This document shows, piece by piece, positions 46,239 through 56,272 of a DNA stretch of 64,000 nt (its first letter is position 1; each line of letters begins with the position of its first letter). The notes under the pieces were generated by a model that saw only the letters and a program-made list of their open reading frames with translations, made no database searches and was not told where the DNA came from. The DNA comes from Nepenthes gracilis (lineage: Eukaryota; Streptophyta; Magnoliopsida; Caryophyllales; Nepenthaceae): assembly GCA_033239525.1 (NCBI GenBank), contig BSYO01000026.1, forward strand, positions 8,046,371 through 8,110,370, read 5' to 3'. A program made the position numbers and the translations under genes.

Positions 46239-46631
46239 ACAGTCTCGGGTTCATTTCGACCATTCTTCCAAACATTTGTGGAGAGAGGGAGAGAGAGATA
46301 GAGCAATGAGAAAGAGAGAGAGAAAAGAGGAGATCGTGGCTGCGGAGTCCGAATCCGTCCGAGAGCTACTTATAAAAGTGATGGTACGCGTCGAGGCAAG
46401 TGTTCTCATACTCACTATTTATTCTCTCTCAATTTTTATTCATTTTTCATCAGGTATTTTCATCTTGATATTCACCTAAAATATGAAAAATATGTTACCC
46501 ACATTAAATGTTCAATAAATGTATAGTTTATTGTTTGAATCACACTCCGGTTCATTCAGTTTGGTATCACCAAACCCTAACCCGTAACTTGCTCGGGTCC
46601 TCCCATTTCCTCTTCGATTAAATGTCAAAAT

Positions 46632-46977
46632 GATCCCAAAATATGAATTATCTAGTCCTAATTATGCATATACTTTGACCAGATGTCCGATTTCACAAGA
46701 ATCGACTCGTTTGCAGCTCCGGAAGCATTAAATGTGTACTGTAACCGTTCATCTGAAAATAAATGGAAAATTTGCATGCTTCCACCTTCAAATTATGTTA
46801 ATTTGATCTCAAAATATGAATTATCATGTCTCAATTATGTATATATATCGACCGGACGTCCGATTTCACAAATTACAACCCGTTCGTAGCATTCGGAAGC
46901 TCTAAAAGCTCCTATTACTGTTCATCCGAGATTAAATGGGAAAATTGCATGTGCTTCCCCTCCATTTAATTGTTATG
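46632..46977. repeat. 173-bp tandem duplication in LTR W
   Basis: Two copies in direct tandem, starting GATCCCAAAATATGAATTAT (46632) and GATCTCAAAATATGAATTAT (46805). Both contain GTCCGATTTCACAA, then TTCATC-GA and AAATGG-AAA-TTGCATG. Confidence 0.8.
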
Positions 46978-48295
46978 GAATTCATGTTTAATTGTTTAAG
47001 TGTAAATGCAAGCTTCAGAATGTGTGTATAAGCTCCGTTTGCAGCTGCAATGTGTTCGGAGAACCCCAAAGTAAATTCCGTCTAATGTGGTAAGAAATTT
47101 CACTCTTCTCTACGAATTATGATATCTATGCATGTGAATCAAATTATCAAAATGTCTAAGTCCAAGGATAGATATGAATCGTATAAGTAATTGGAGGGAA
47201 ATCCACATAGTACAATATGATGGATTTGATCTCTCGGATGGAGATATGTGATGGGAATGTGATTTTCCAATTGGAGAATGTAAATGGCAAATGGTGGATC
47301 CTCCCTCAAAAGAATGAGTAATCATAAAATAAGGACCATGGACTTATGTTTATTGGGTAGTATTCTCTGGCTTGCCACATCCATCTCGGTGGAAACCAAA
47401 AGAATACTTTGGCCGCGTATTCTGGTTGCTTGTGGAAGCGGGTGATGTCTGTGGCATACCTTAGGATACTATTATGGAAGGACGAGGACTGCTCTAGTAC
47501 CCTAGGAAAATGGGGTGTTATTGTTATCGTTATCGACCCGTCTACAAGCATTGGTATGTAGATGACCCCCCAGCTGGGTCTAAGAATAAGCACTCACGGT
47601 CTTAGATCATGTGGAGTATCATGATCCTTTTCTCATCCTCTCGTATCGTTAGTCAGTATGACCTACTAGTCCTGGTCTACAAGACTAAAGCAAATTGATA
47701 AATGAACTAAAGCATGTTCAAATGGAAGTTAAATGTTCCAAATCATGATAAATGACTAATTGGAATCTCTAATTGTCTTCTTCCCTTCATGCTCCATTGT
47801 ATTTATAAATACATGTTGCCCCTTTCCATTATCATTATTGTTGTTTCTTTACTGTTTGATAGTGACGTATGATTTCACTTGCTGGGCTTTTTAGCTCACA
47901 TTTGCTATCTCTCTTTTCATATGAGAATGCTATGTTGCCCGACAAGATTAGGTAAGTTGTAGGAGTGTGATAGGCAGCTGACTTCAAGAGCAGACCTTGA
48001 GAACTTGGTTTGATTATGCATGGAATAGGAAGTTGTATTTATTTTGAAATCCTTGAATATATATTATGTCATGTATGTGTATGTGAATGGAAGGATGGTT
48101 GATTTTGCTTTGTATTATGGTTGTCAAGCTTCTGCAGGATATTTATTGTGGTCATGATTGGGTTTTCTTTTAGTTGGCATCCTTTCTGAGTTGGTGTTAT
48201 ACCTGAGTTATGATGTCAGTGCTTGTAATGACCCAAAATTTTAATAAGAAAATGTTAACCATCAAGTCCGGTCAACGCAAGTTGACCGGAGAACT

Positions 48296-48455
48296 GAAAT
48301 GTGAAGAAGTCCGGATTTTCTTGGAAGTTCGGATTTCCTTGAAGAGAAGAACTCCGGATTTCCGAAGTAAAAACGAGTCCGGATTTGCTTGAAGAAAGTA
48401 CTCCGGATTTCTGAAGTAAAAGCGAGTTCGGATTTGTTGAAGGAGTCCGGTCACA
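48296..48455. repeat. TCCGGATTT repeat block, upstream of the Z promoter
   Basis: About eight units of (A/G)(A/G)GTCCGGATTT or ACTCCGGATTT separated by GAAGNAAAA-type sequence, spacing about 20-28 bases. Related in sequence to the main array further along the LTR. Confidence 0.65.
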
Positions 48456-48618
48456 GTTAAGGAAGAATATTGGGAAGGAGCGACCATGAATATCGGCTAT
48501 TCCCGAGAAATGTTGGAAAACAAAATTCATAAATAACCCTCTTTGGAAAATGTAGGAATATTTATATCACTCTTTGGAAAATGGAGAGCTATAAATGACA
48601 GCCACCAAAACCTAGGGC

Positions 48619-48628
48619 TATAAATAAA
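48619..48628 (+). promoter_or_regulatory. TATA box of LTR Z
   Basis: TATAAATAAA in GGGCTATAAATAAAGG, with a leader containing AGACCGAAAGC and AAGATACTCACC downstream. Confidence 0.55.
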
Positions 48629-49035
48629 GGCTTAAGAGCATTAGAAAAAGGTATCACTAGACACTCTTAGTAAAGAAGGAGACCGAAAGCTTAGGCAAAG
48701 TAGAGAAGAATTCAGGCAAGATACTCACCCCTATTTCTAAAACCCATGTTTATTATGTTGCTATGAAAGTATATTCAGGCTATGGAAGTATTCTTTTACT
48801 GTTCGCTCTGAAATGCATGTTTAAAGGAAAATCTGTTATGCATGATGTTAGTTTTATTCGGTTATGATTTATTGTCATTGATTATGAATTTTGTTAAATG
48901 CATATTTACGGAAAGAAATTTTAGACCTTAAGATGAAACAGAAAGTCCTGCTATTGAACTCTGATCTGTCAAAATGGCTATGAATTTAAGATAAAAGACT
49001 TCTGGCATGTTTACAAAAATTGATTTAAAACTCCT

Positions 49036-49692
49036 GCATTTGTACTCCGTCCAATTTGAATAAGGAATTCCGTCCCCCTTTGAAAAGTACTCCGGCCTTC
49101 TGTTTGAAAAAGAGCTCCGGCCTACTATAGAAAAAGAGAACTCCGGCTTTTTATTTCGACTTTTGCTCCGGCCTTTGATAATAACTCCTGATACAAGAAC
49201 TTCGGTATTTAACAAAAAGAACTTCGATTTCTGAAATGAATTCCGGCCATTTGAGCTCCGGATTTTAAAAGAAAAGCCACTCCGGCAATTGAGCTCCGGA
49301 TTTATGAAAGAAATGTCCCTCCGGATTTTAGAGTTTAAAGAAAATGAACTCCGGATTTTGAAAAGAAAAACACTCCGGATTTTACAAAGAAAACACTCCG
49401 GATTTTGAAAAGAAAGGCACTCTGGATTTTTTAAACAAAAAGCACTCCGTCCTTTAAAAAGAAAATCACTCCGTCCCTTTTTAAAAGAAAGAACTCCGAA
49501 AAATTGATGAAAAACACTCCGTCCTCTTTAGAAAAAGAACTCCGTCCTTTACCGCACTCCGTCCTTTACAACACTCCATCCTTTTATGTTGCAAAGAAGT
49601 CCGTCCTTGAGGAAAAATAACTCCGGCTTTTAAAAGAACTTCGAATTTTAAAATACGGCTTTCGTTGAAGAAAGAGCTCCGGCCCTTGAAAC
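49036..49692. repeat. ACTCCGG/ACTCCGT degenerate minisatellite, main block
   Basis: Several dozen units of about 23-25 bases: ACTCCGG(A/C)TTTT or ACTCCGTCCTTT followed by an A/G-rich spacer such as AAAAGAAAA. The core switches between ACTCCGG and ACTCCGT in runs. Interrupted at 49693 by LINE H; continues at 51691. Confidence 0.8.
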
Positions 49693-51676
49693 TTTTTTTT
49701 TTTTTTTGGTAAGTAAGTGATTTGGATTAATGGGAGTAAAAATTTTACAAGTAATGATTTATCACCAAGTGTTTTTCCGACTTGGGGATAAATCGTAATT
49801 GCTAGGGCATTCCCCGAGCACCTTCATACAATGAATGAAACCAACAGAAAAATGCTGGACTTCACGCAAACCAGGCAGACTACACTACCATCAGTAGAGC
49901 AGAACCTAAAACAAGACAATCTAAACATAAACATTTCCAAAAAACAGGCAAAAGAAAAGCCTATACACCCACATGTTCAGCATCAATAAAGCTCCAAACC
50001 AGCCAAAGGCCTTCCCTGCTCCATTTGATGAACCAAAAACATGGGCCAGCAGCAACTGCCATCGCAAAAACATGCCAAAAGGATCTTCAATCCAACCAAG
50101 ATCCATTTCATCAAACACCTTGCGGCCGTCTTCAACAGCATCAGAAGATGGAACAGCATCCAGTAATTTCAACTTTGGAGCCAGCATGATCAGCATCCAC
50201 ATTGGAGTCCCATCCATCAGAACCGGCAAACGGCAGGCGCATACAGTCCACGTCAGCAAGGGAGAAACCCCATGGCATCAACATACCGGGAAATGGAACG
50301 ACCAAGGCCGATTTAGATGGGTTCCAAACCGGGCAGGCCATTTCAAACCAAACCGGGATCCAAGAGAGCAAAACCGGTATGCTCATTTCTCGCCAGCAAA
50401 AACCATTCCGGCAAAAGCATTTGTGTAAACCGGTTTGCACGTCCAAGCAACTAGCACTATGAACACCATTGCAACGGATCATCAGCCAGGAATCCACCAA
50501 ATTAGATGCAGAGAGGTATACCAATCTAGCAGACAAATTAGTGGCTCAACATATGCCACAACCCAAGCCATCTGCAGTGAGCAGAACAGCAACACAGGAG
50601 AGAAAACCAACAGAAAGCAATTATCACAGCTGCAGACAGAGCCGGAATAAATTGCAGCCCAAGCAAATTGTTGCAAAGCAACAACTGCAAATATTGGCTG
50701 AAGAAGCCAGACAAAAGCAGACCCGAAGGACTGCAACAGAAGCTCACCAAAGTAAAGCAGCAAGCAGACCAGCACCATATGAATTTCGGCAGCACCAATT
50801 CCTTCAGGCTGAGACAGCATCCCACAACTGGCTATGGTCATCAGACCACAGCAGTCCAAAGGACTGCTACCCACTCTGTAACCCAAAAGGTTACCAATAA
50901 GCAAAGCTTCAATGCAGCAACCAGAGCCCCACCGCAGCAGAAGGATCGCAGACAACCCGAGGAACCAAGGCCAGCTCTTCAGACCAACACCCAATATCAC
51001 CGAACTAGCACAACAGAGAACCCCAATCCGTCCACCAGACGGGCAACACTCAGGCAGAGGCGCAACAGAGCCAGGACAACAAGCCTAAGGAAGCGGCAGA
51101 TCCAACGCGCAACGAGAGAGCCGACGGAAGCTCCATATATCAGCTGCCGAATCCGAATTCAAAAGGACAAATCCCAGCCCACAGACAAACCGAAGCATAG
51201 CCCAATCATCCACAAAGACGAGTGAACCGAATGGAGCCAAGATCGAGACCGGAGCCTACAACCCCATTAGAAAGGGGAAACCGATTCGAGGACTCGACCC
51301 TAGGCTTGCACCGAGGGAACGAGGAATCGGTCTTGTGAGAGAAATAAGACCTCAAAGGCCTGCAACCAAGCCTGAATCAGCAGAAAACAAACTTACAGCA
51401 GCGGCCGAAAGTTCAACGAACGCCGACACTTCAGAACTGAGGTCCAGAACACGAAGGAATCAAGAATCGGGAACCATTAATCGACCGGGCTGAGCAACCA
51501 GGAGGCCGGCCGAGAGGGTGGCTCCGGCGCCGCCCGGCCAGAGGAGGGTCACCGGAGGGGCCGGCCGAGAGGGCCGAGCGCCAGCAGTGGGCAGTTCAAA
51601 ATTCAAAAACGAATTTTGAAATTGAAGAGAGAAGCGAGAGCTTCTCTCTCTACGTCTTCGGCTGTTTTTGAAAATG
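49693..51676 (-). mobile_element. LINE H, ORF-less LINE derivative with both termini
   Basis: 1984 bp, minus strand. 3' end: poly(T) 49693-49707, complement of TCACTTACTTACC, and a 15-bp stem (GATTTATCACCAAGT at 49756-49770 with ACTTGGGGATAAATC at 49780-49794). 5' end: palindrome at 51626-51651 followed inward by a GC-rich stretch with GGCCGGCC and GGCGCCGCCCGGCC also seen in K. Perfect 14-bp target duplication CCGGCCCTTGAAAC (49679-49692 and 51677-51690). No frame contains DUF4283, endonuclease or RT, so the inserted unit was non-coding from the start. Confidence 0.85.
51626..51651. repeat. 5'-terminal palindrome of LINE H
   Basis: AGAGAGAAGCGAGAGCTTCT followed by CTCTCTA, same as in K. Confidence 0.65.
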
Positions 51677-51690
51677 CCGGCCCTTGAAAC

Positions 51691-52000
51691 CTGACGTAAT
51701 AAAAGAGCACCGTCCTTTGAAAAGAGCTCCGCCATGAAAAACACTCCGTCGGTTTAGAAAGAAAAGAGCTCCATCCATTTCAAAAATAAGCACTCCGTCC
51801 CTTTTGAAAAGTAAGGCACTCCGTCCCTTTTAGAAAAAGAACTTCGGACTTTGTTAAAAATGTACTCAGTCCTTTATGAATAAAGAACTCCGGTTTTAAT
51901 AATCTTTGAATTAAAGAAACGAACTCCGGCTTTGATTAAAGAAATGAACTCCGGCTTCTGCATGAAATGAACTCCGGCTTCTGCATGAAATGAACTCCGG
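51691..52000. repeat. ACTCCGG minisatellite, continuation between LINEs H and G
   Basis: About a dozen further units, ending with three near-identical ones (GAACTCCGGCTTCTGCATGA). LINE G inserted into these; the array resumes at 59214-59260. Confidence 0.8.
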
Positions 52001-52077
52001 ACAATCTGTTCTGTTCCCTCTCTCGGCGAATTTGAACCCCCGTCTTGCTTCGTCTCCGTTCTCCTTCGCCGGCGCCC

Positions 52078-54066
52078 ATGGCGCCGGTAGCCAACCACCC
52101 CTCTAGGTCCTCTGTTAGCCCTTCCAGTCCTCGCTCCCCCAACCGTTCTCTGATCCTTTGTTTGACCCCCTCTTCTCCACGCCTTCCACGAGCCGCAACC
52201 CCTTGGCCTCCGATAGCGCCGCCCCTGTCCCCATCTTCTCTTCCCTCCGCCCCACCTCCTCTCGAGTCCGACTCCCCCCTCATTTCTCAGTCCTTTCCTC
52301 ACGTTTCTGTCAATGCGATGGATGGCCTGTTCTCCCGTCCCATTCCGTCCTCTTCGCTCGCCTCAATTGCCCCTGATAGGGCTTTTCTCGCCTCGGTGCA
52401 GTCTCAGAAGGGCTGTGCTCATTCATCGTTGGTGGCCTCCATCCCTGAGCCTAGGTCTCATGTTGATGGCTCTATGTTGGTGCCAATATGTGGTGGGTCT
52501 CCTGTCTGCTCTGATGGGTCTCATCCGAGTTCTTCTGATGGTCCTTCATCTGGGTTGCTGTTTCGCAAACAGGCCTTCGGCTCTGTTTCTTCTTCAGGCG
52601 GTCCTGTGGAGTCCCCATTGGTTGTGTCTAATGCCAACCTTCCGCATGACCTGTCTGGCCCGAGTATTGGGGCTCCCGAATCCTTCAGAGCTGTGGGCTC
52701 AAGCCGGCCTGATACCCTTGGCCCTTCCCAGCCGAATGGATCTTGGGCGTCAATAGTTGAAAAGAGGGCATTTGGAGGTAATTTTTCACTTAAATTTTTT
52801 CCCCCATGTTCCCCTGATCTTGAGAATCTAATTTTATCCCCCCCTCCGGATGTTATCCAACAGTGTCAGGATTTGTGGGGAACTACTCTTGTGGGATATT
52901 TTGTGGGCAACCCTGTTCATTTTAATGCTGTAAATAGCATTACTAGGAAAATTTGGAGGAGGTTTGAATTGCAACATGTAGCGGGGAATGAGTCGGGGTT
53001 CTTCTTCTTTCGGTTTTCCTCTTTCGAAATGTTGGACAAATGCTTAAAAAGTGGCCCGTGGTCAATCGCAGGACACTCTATCTTCCTTAAGAAATGGGAA
53101 CCGGGCATGGTGTTATCCCGTGAGGAGCACAAATCTTTTCCTGTTTGGATCACCATCTCTGGGGTCCCAGTTGAATACTGGACCCCCCTGGGCCTATGCT
53201 GGATGGCGAGTGCGGTAGGGAAACCCCTTTGTTTTGATCCAATTACGGAAAAATTCGAGAGGTTAGGCTTCGCTAGAATTTGTGTCGAAATGGGGGCCGA
53301 AGCTCCCCGGCCGAGTATAGTGAAGATTCACACAAATGGCTGCGCCGACCAACTAAGAGAAATTAAGATTGAGTACAATCTTAAGACGGCACGAAATGTT
53401 GCTCCCAAAAAGAAAGGGAGTATGGGCCCGGTTACCAAATCCTCCTGGGTCCCAAAGAAGAGTGGTGTCCCCAGAAATACTAGTGCTATTACCTCTCCTA
53501 AGGGGCCTCCTCGCACGATAGATGTCTTACCTTTAGGAAAGTCCGCTCAGAAGGACTTGTCTTCAGAAAATTCTTTCAGCATTCTTCAGGAGTCTCTCTC
53601 TGCATACCCTACTGAGTCCGAGACTTACGTCTCGTCGAATTTTCTGAATGAGCATTCTTTAGCTCCTCTTCCCTGTGACCCTATATCATCCCTCCCTCCT
53701 ACCCCTCTCTCAGTGGAGCCGGATGAGGGGCGGTCCTTTGTTGGCCTTGAGCTCCAGCCCAAATCTCTCCCGGCCCCCGAGTTGGAGAGTACTAGTATTG
53801 GAACTAGCTGTTCCGTAGTCGAGGCCCCGGTCATTGAACATCCTATGTCTCCTTCGCGGGTGACATTGGGATCGGAAAAATGTCCTCGTATGCCCTCCCT
53901 TTCTTGCACAAAAGACTCTATGAGTCCAGGACCTACTTCTGACAGGTCCGACACCAATGGATGTAAACCTGTGTCTAAGAGTAGGAGCCGCAAGGGCGTT
54001 AAGAAGATAATAAAAGCTCGGGGGTCTGTGGAGCGTAACCCCCCTTTACCGGTCTCTAATGTCTAA
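52078..54066 (+). CDS. LINE G ORF1, DUF4283-type RNA-binding protein
   Basis: 662 codons uninterrupted from ATG 52078 (CCCATGG context, MAPVANHPSR) to TAA 54064. The first 240 residues are Ser/Pro-rich low complexity. About residues 278-405 form the DUF4283-type core: NAVNSITRKIWRRFELQHVA, GNESGFFFFRFSSFEMLDKC, SIFLKKWEPGMVLSREEH, LGFARICVEMGAEAPRP. Where A and J have a CCHC knuckle this copy reads YNLKTARNVAPKKKG, with no cysteines, so the zinc knuckle is lost without breaking the frame. A long Ser/Pro-rich tail ends in a basic KSRSRKGVKKIIKARG. The stop overlaps the ORF2 ATG (54059) by eight bases, as ATGTCTAA, suggesting coupled reinitiation. Nucleic-acid chaperone function is inferred from the family. 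Confidence 0.85.
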   Translation: MAPVANHPSRSSVSPSSPRSPNRSLILCLTPSSPRLPRAATPWPPIAPPLSPSSLPSAPPPLESDSPLISQSFPHVSVNAMDGLFSRPIPSSSLASIAPDRAFLASVQSQKGCAHSSLVASIPEPRSHVDGSMLVPICGGSPVCSDGSHPSSSDGPSSGLLFRKQAFGSVSSSGGPVESPLVVSNANLPHDLSGPSIGAPESFRAVGSSRPDTLGPSQPNGSWASIVEKRAFGGNFSLKFFPPCSPDLENLILSPPPDVIQQCQDLWGTTLVGYFVGNPVHFNAVNSITRKIWRRFELQHVAGNESGFFFFRFSSFEMLDKCLKSGPWSIAGHSIFLKKWEPGMVLSREEHKSFPVWITISGVPVEYWTPLGLCWMASAVGKPLCFDPITEKFERLGFARICVEMGAEAPRPSIVKIHTNGCADQLREIKIEYNLKTARNVAPKKKGSMGPVTKSSWVPKKSGVPRNTSAITSPKGPPRTIDVLPLGKSAQKDLSSENSFSILQESLSAYPTESETYVSSNFLNEHSLAPLPCDPISSLPPTPLSVEPDEGRSFVGLELQPKSLPAPELESTSIGTSCSVVEAPVIEHPMSPSRVTLGSEKCPRMPSLSCTKDSMSPGPTSDRSDTNGCKPVSKSRSRKGVKKIIKARGSVERNPPLPVSNV

Positions 54067-55050
54067 TATTGCTTGTTGGAATGTGAGGGGTTGTGAAGTC
54101 CCTAGAAGTTCGCAATCTCATTCGGTCCCACTCTTGCTCCATTATCGGCCTTGTTGAGACTAAGGTTGCTGAGAAAAATGCGGCCTCCATTTCGGCTAGA
54201 ATTAATCCCCATTGGCTCTGGGCCATGAACTACTCCATGTCCTCTGTTGGGAGGATTTGGGTAGGATGGGATCCTGTGAAGGTGGCAGTAAATATTATCT
54301 CTAAGGAGGATCAGGTGATCCATACCGACGTGACCTTCCTTGATGATAATTCTCATTGCCTCCTCTCCTTTGTATATGGTGCAAACCTTGATAGCTCCCG
54401 AAAACTCCTTTGGGAGAGCCTAAGGAGGCATTCGGGTCTCACGGGGAGTATCCCTTGGGCTGTCCTGGGCGACTTTAATGCTATTCGTTCGGCGACCGAG
54501 GCCCTTGGTGGCTCCTGGCACCATAAGTGTTCAGTTGATATTAATGACTGCCTGAGGGATTGTGATCTGGAGGATGTTTGCCATGAAGGCCAGTTTTTCA
54601 CCTGGAACGATGGCCGTGAACCCACCACCCGTATCTTTAGAAAATTGGACAGAGTGGTTGCTAATGGTCAATGGTTTGATCTCTTTAGAAGATCTCTTGC
54701 AGTTTTTCCTCCTGCCAGTTTATCTGACCACTCTCTAGGTGTTCTTCTTCCTGCAGGTTGGACCACCCGTAATTACGGGATTTTTAGGTTTAATAACTTC
54801 CTTGCCAACTCTCCTAATTTCCTTCCGGTGGTCAAGGAGGCTTGGGTGACCGCGATTCCTGGTACCCCGATGTTTAAGTTGGTGTCCGCTCTAAAAAAAG
54901 TGAAGAGAGCGCTTAAAGGCCTTAATGCTCAATGCGGCAATGTTCATGATGAGGTTCTGCGTACCCGGAAATGCCTTGAGGAGTACAATCTGGGGCCCCG
55001 TATCGCTCTGGGCATTATGACCTCGAACGTCGTTGTAAAGCTGAGTATTA
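54059..55050 (+). pseudogene. LINE G ORF2, endonuclease domain
   Basis: Apurinic-type endonuclease (EEP superfamily) that nicks the target to start reverse transcription. ORF2 begins at ATG 54059 (MSNIACWNVRG) and then shifts frame near 54095. The rest continues as SLEVRNLIRSHSCSIIGLVE (catalytic Glu in VET), WAVLGDFNAIRS (GDFN), TRIFRKLDRVVANGQW and SLSDHSLGVLL (SDH). These catalytic residues are all present. The domain continues into a linker (FKLVSALKKVKRALKGLNAQ) and loses frame again near 55010, where HYDLERRCKAEYYAAM resumes in another frame. Damage is confined to small indels. Confidence 0.85.
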
Positions 55051-56272
55051 CGCTGCGATGGCTAAGGAGGCGGAGTTCCTTCAACAAAAAGCCAAGATTA
55101 AATGGCTCAAAGAGGGCGACCAATGCACAAATTTCTTTTTTAAGACTGTGCGTGGGAACTATAATCGGAACCGGATCACTTCCCTCCTTGATGAATCGGG
55201 CAACCCAACCACAGGGATGAAGGATCTTTATAACCTCATTGAGAGTCACTTCAAAAAGATCCTTGGGTCTGGGCGATCCCATGGGACGGCGGCGACATCT
55301 CGCCTTCGTCCCTACATTCGTCATACCATCCCTGATTCATTAATTGGTCCCCTCATCAGGCTGGTCAGTGATGAGGAAATTCGCTCGGCGATTTTCTCTA
55401 TCGGTGATGACAGAGCCCTCGGTCCTGATGGCTTTACCTCTAAATTCTTTAAGGATTCGTGGGAGATTACCGGTCACACTGTTTCTGAAGCTATCCATGA
55501 TTTCTTTAATCATGGAAAGCTACTCAAACAGTTGAATACCACGCTGATCAGCCTTATCCCTAAGGTTCAGTCCCCTCGCACGGTCTCTGATTACCGCCCG
55601 ATTTCATGTTGCAATGTCATTTACAAGGTGATATCCAAAATTCTTGCTAACAGAATCAAGGTGGTCTTGCCTTTCTTGATTGATCGATGCCAAACGGCTT
55701 TTGTGGCGGGTCGTCAGATTAGTGATAACATCCTCTTAGCTCAGGAGCTCCTTCGTAGGTATCACCTTAGCCTAGACCCGCCTAGATGTACTATGAAGGT
55801 CGACCTCATGAAAGCATATGATTCTGTTTATTGGGATTTTATCCTCAATCTGTTGACCCTCATGAAGTTCCCTCCCCAAATGGTCAATTGGATTGGCCAA
55901 TGTGTCACCACTCCGATGTATTCTCTCAATATCAATGGGGATGTTGTGGGTTTTTTCCCTGGAGGCAAGGGGCTTCGCCAAGGGGATCCGTTGTCCCCCT
56001 ACCTATTTGTATTGGTAATGGAAATCCTTAATGGCATTATTGAGGTCAAGGCAAGACGGGATAACAATTTCAAATTTCACTGGAAATGCGCTGAATCACA
56101 AATTGTTATGCTTGCCTTTGCCGACGACCTCCTTCTATTCTCACATGCTGATACCCAGTCCTGTCGGATTCTCCGGGACTGCCTTGATGAATTCCACACT
56201 ATATCTGGCCTCTCTGCCAACCCGAATAAAAGTGAGTTATTCATTTGTTCAAAGGATTCTTCTCTTCACTAG
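55051..56272 (+). pseudogene. LINE G ORF2, reverse transcriptase domain
   Basis: Continuous frame of about 404 codons. EAEFLQQKAKIKWLKEGDQC, FFFKTVRGNYNRNRITSLLD, then RT motifs ALGPDGFTSKFFKDSWEI, LISLIPKVQSPRTVSDYRPI, AFVAGRQISDNILLAQELLR, MKVDLMKAYDSVYWDF (motif A Asp), GLRQGDPLSPYLFVLVMEIL (motif B), VMLAFADDLLLFSHA (motif C, FADD) and GLSANPNKSELFICS. All catalytic Asp residues are intact. The frame ends at a TAG (56270-56272) inside SLH-EIAAIMGF, consistent with a Gln codon changed by one C-to-T transition. Confidence 0.9.

Noticed and set aside
49036..49692. ACTCCGG array as a CRISPR array or centromeric satellite
   Set aside because: Units are degenerate with no unique spacers, short (about 24 bp), and confined to one LTR; this is a plant nuclear repeat.
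51874..52302. Minus-strand Arg/Gly-rich frames opposite LINE G ORF1
   Set aside because: They are shadows of the Ser/Pro-rich ORF1 N-terminus on the other strand.
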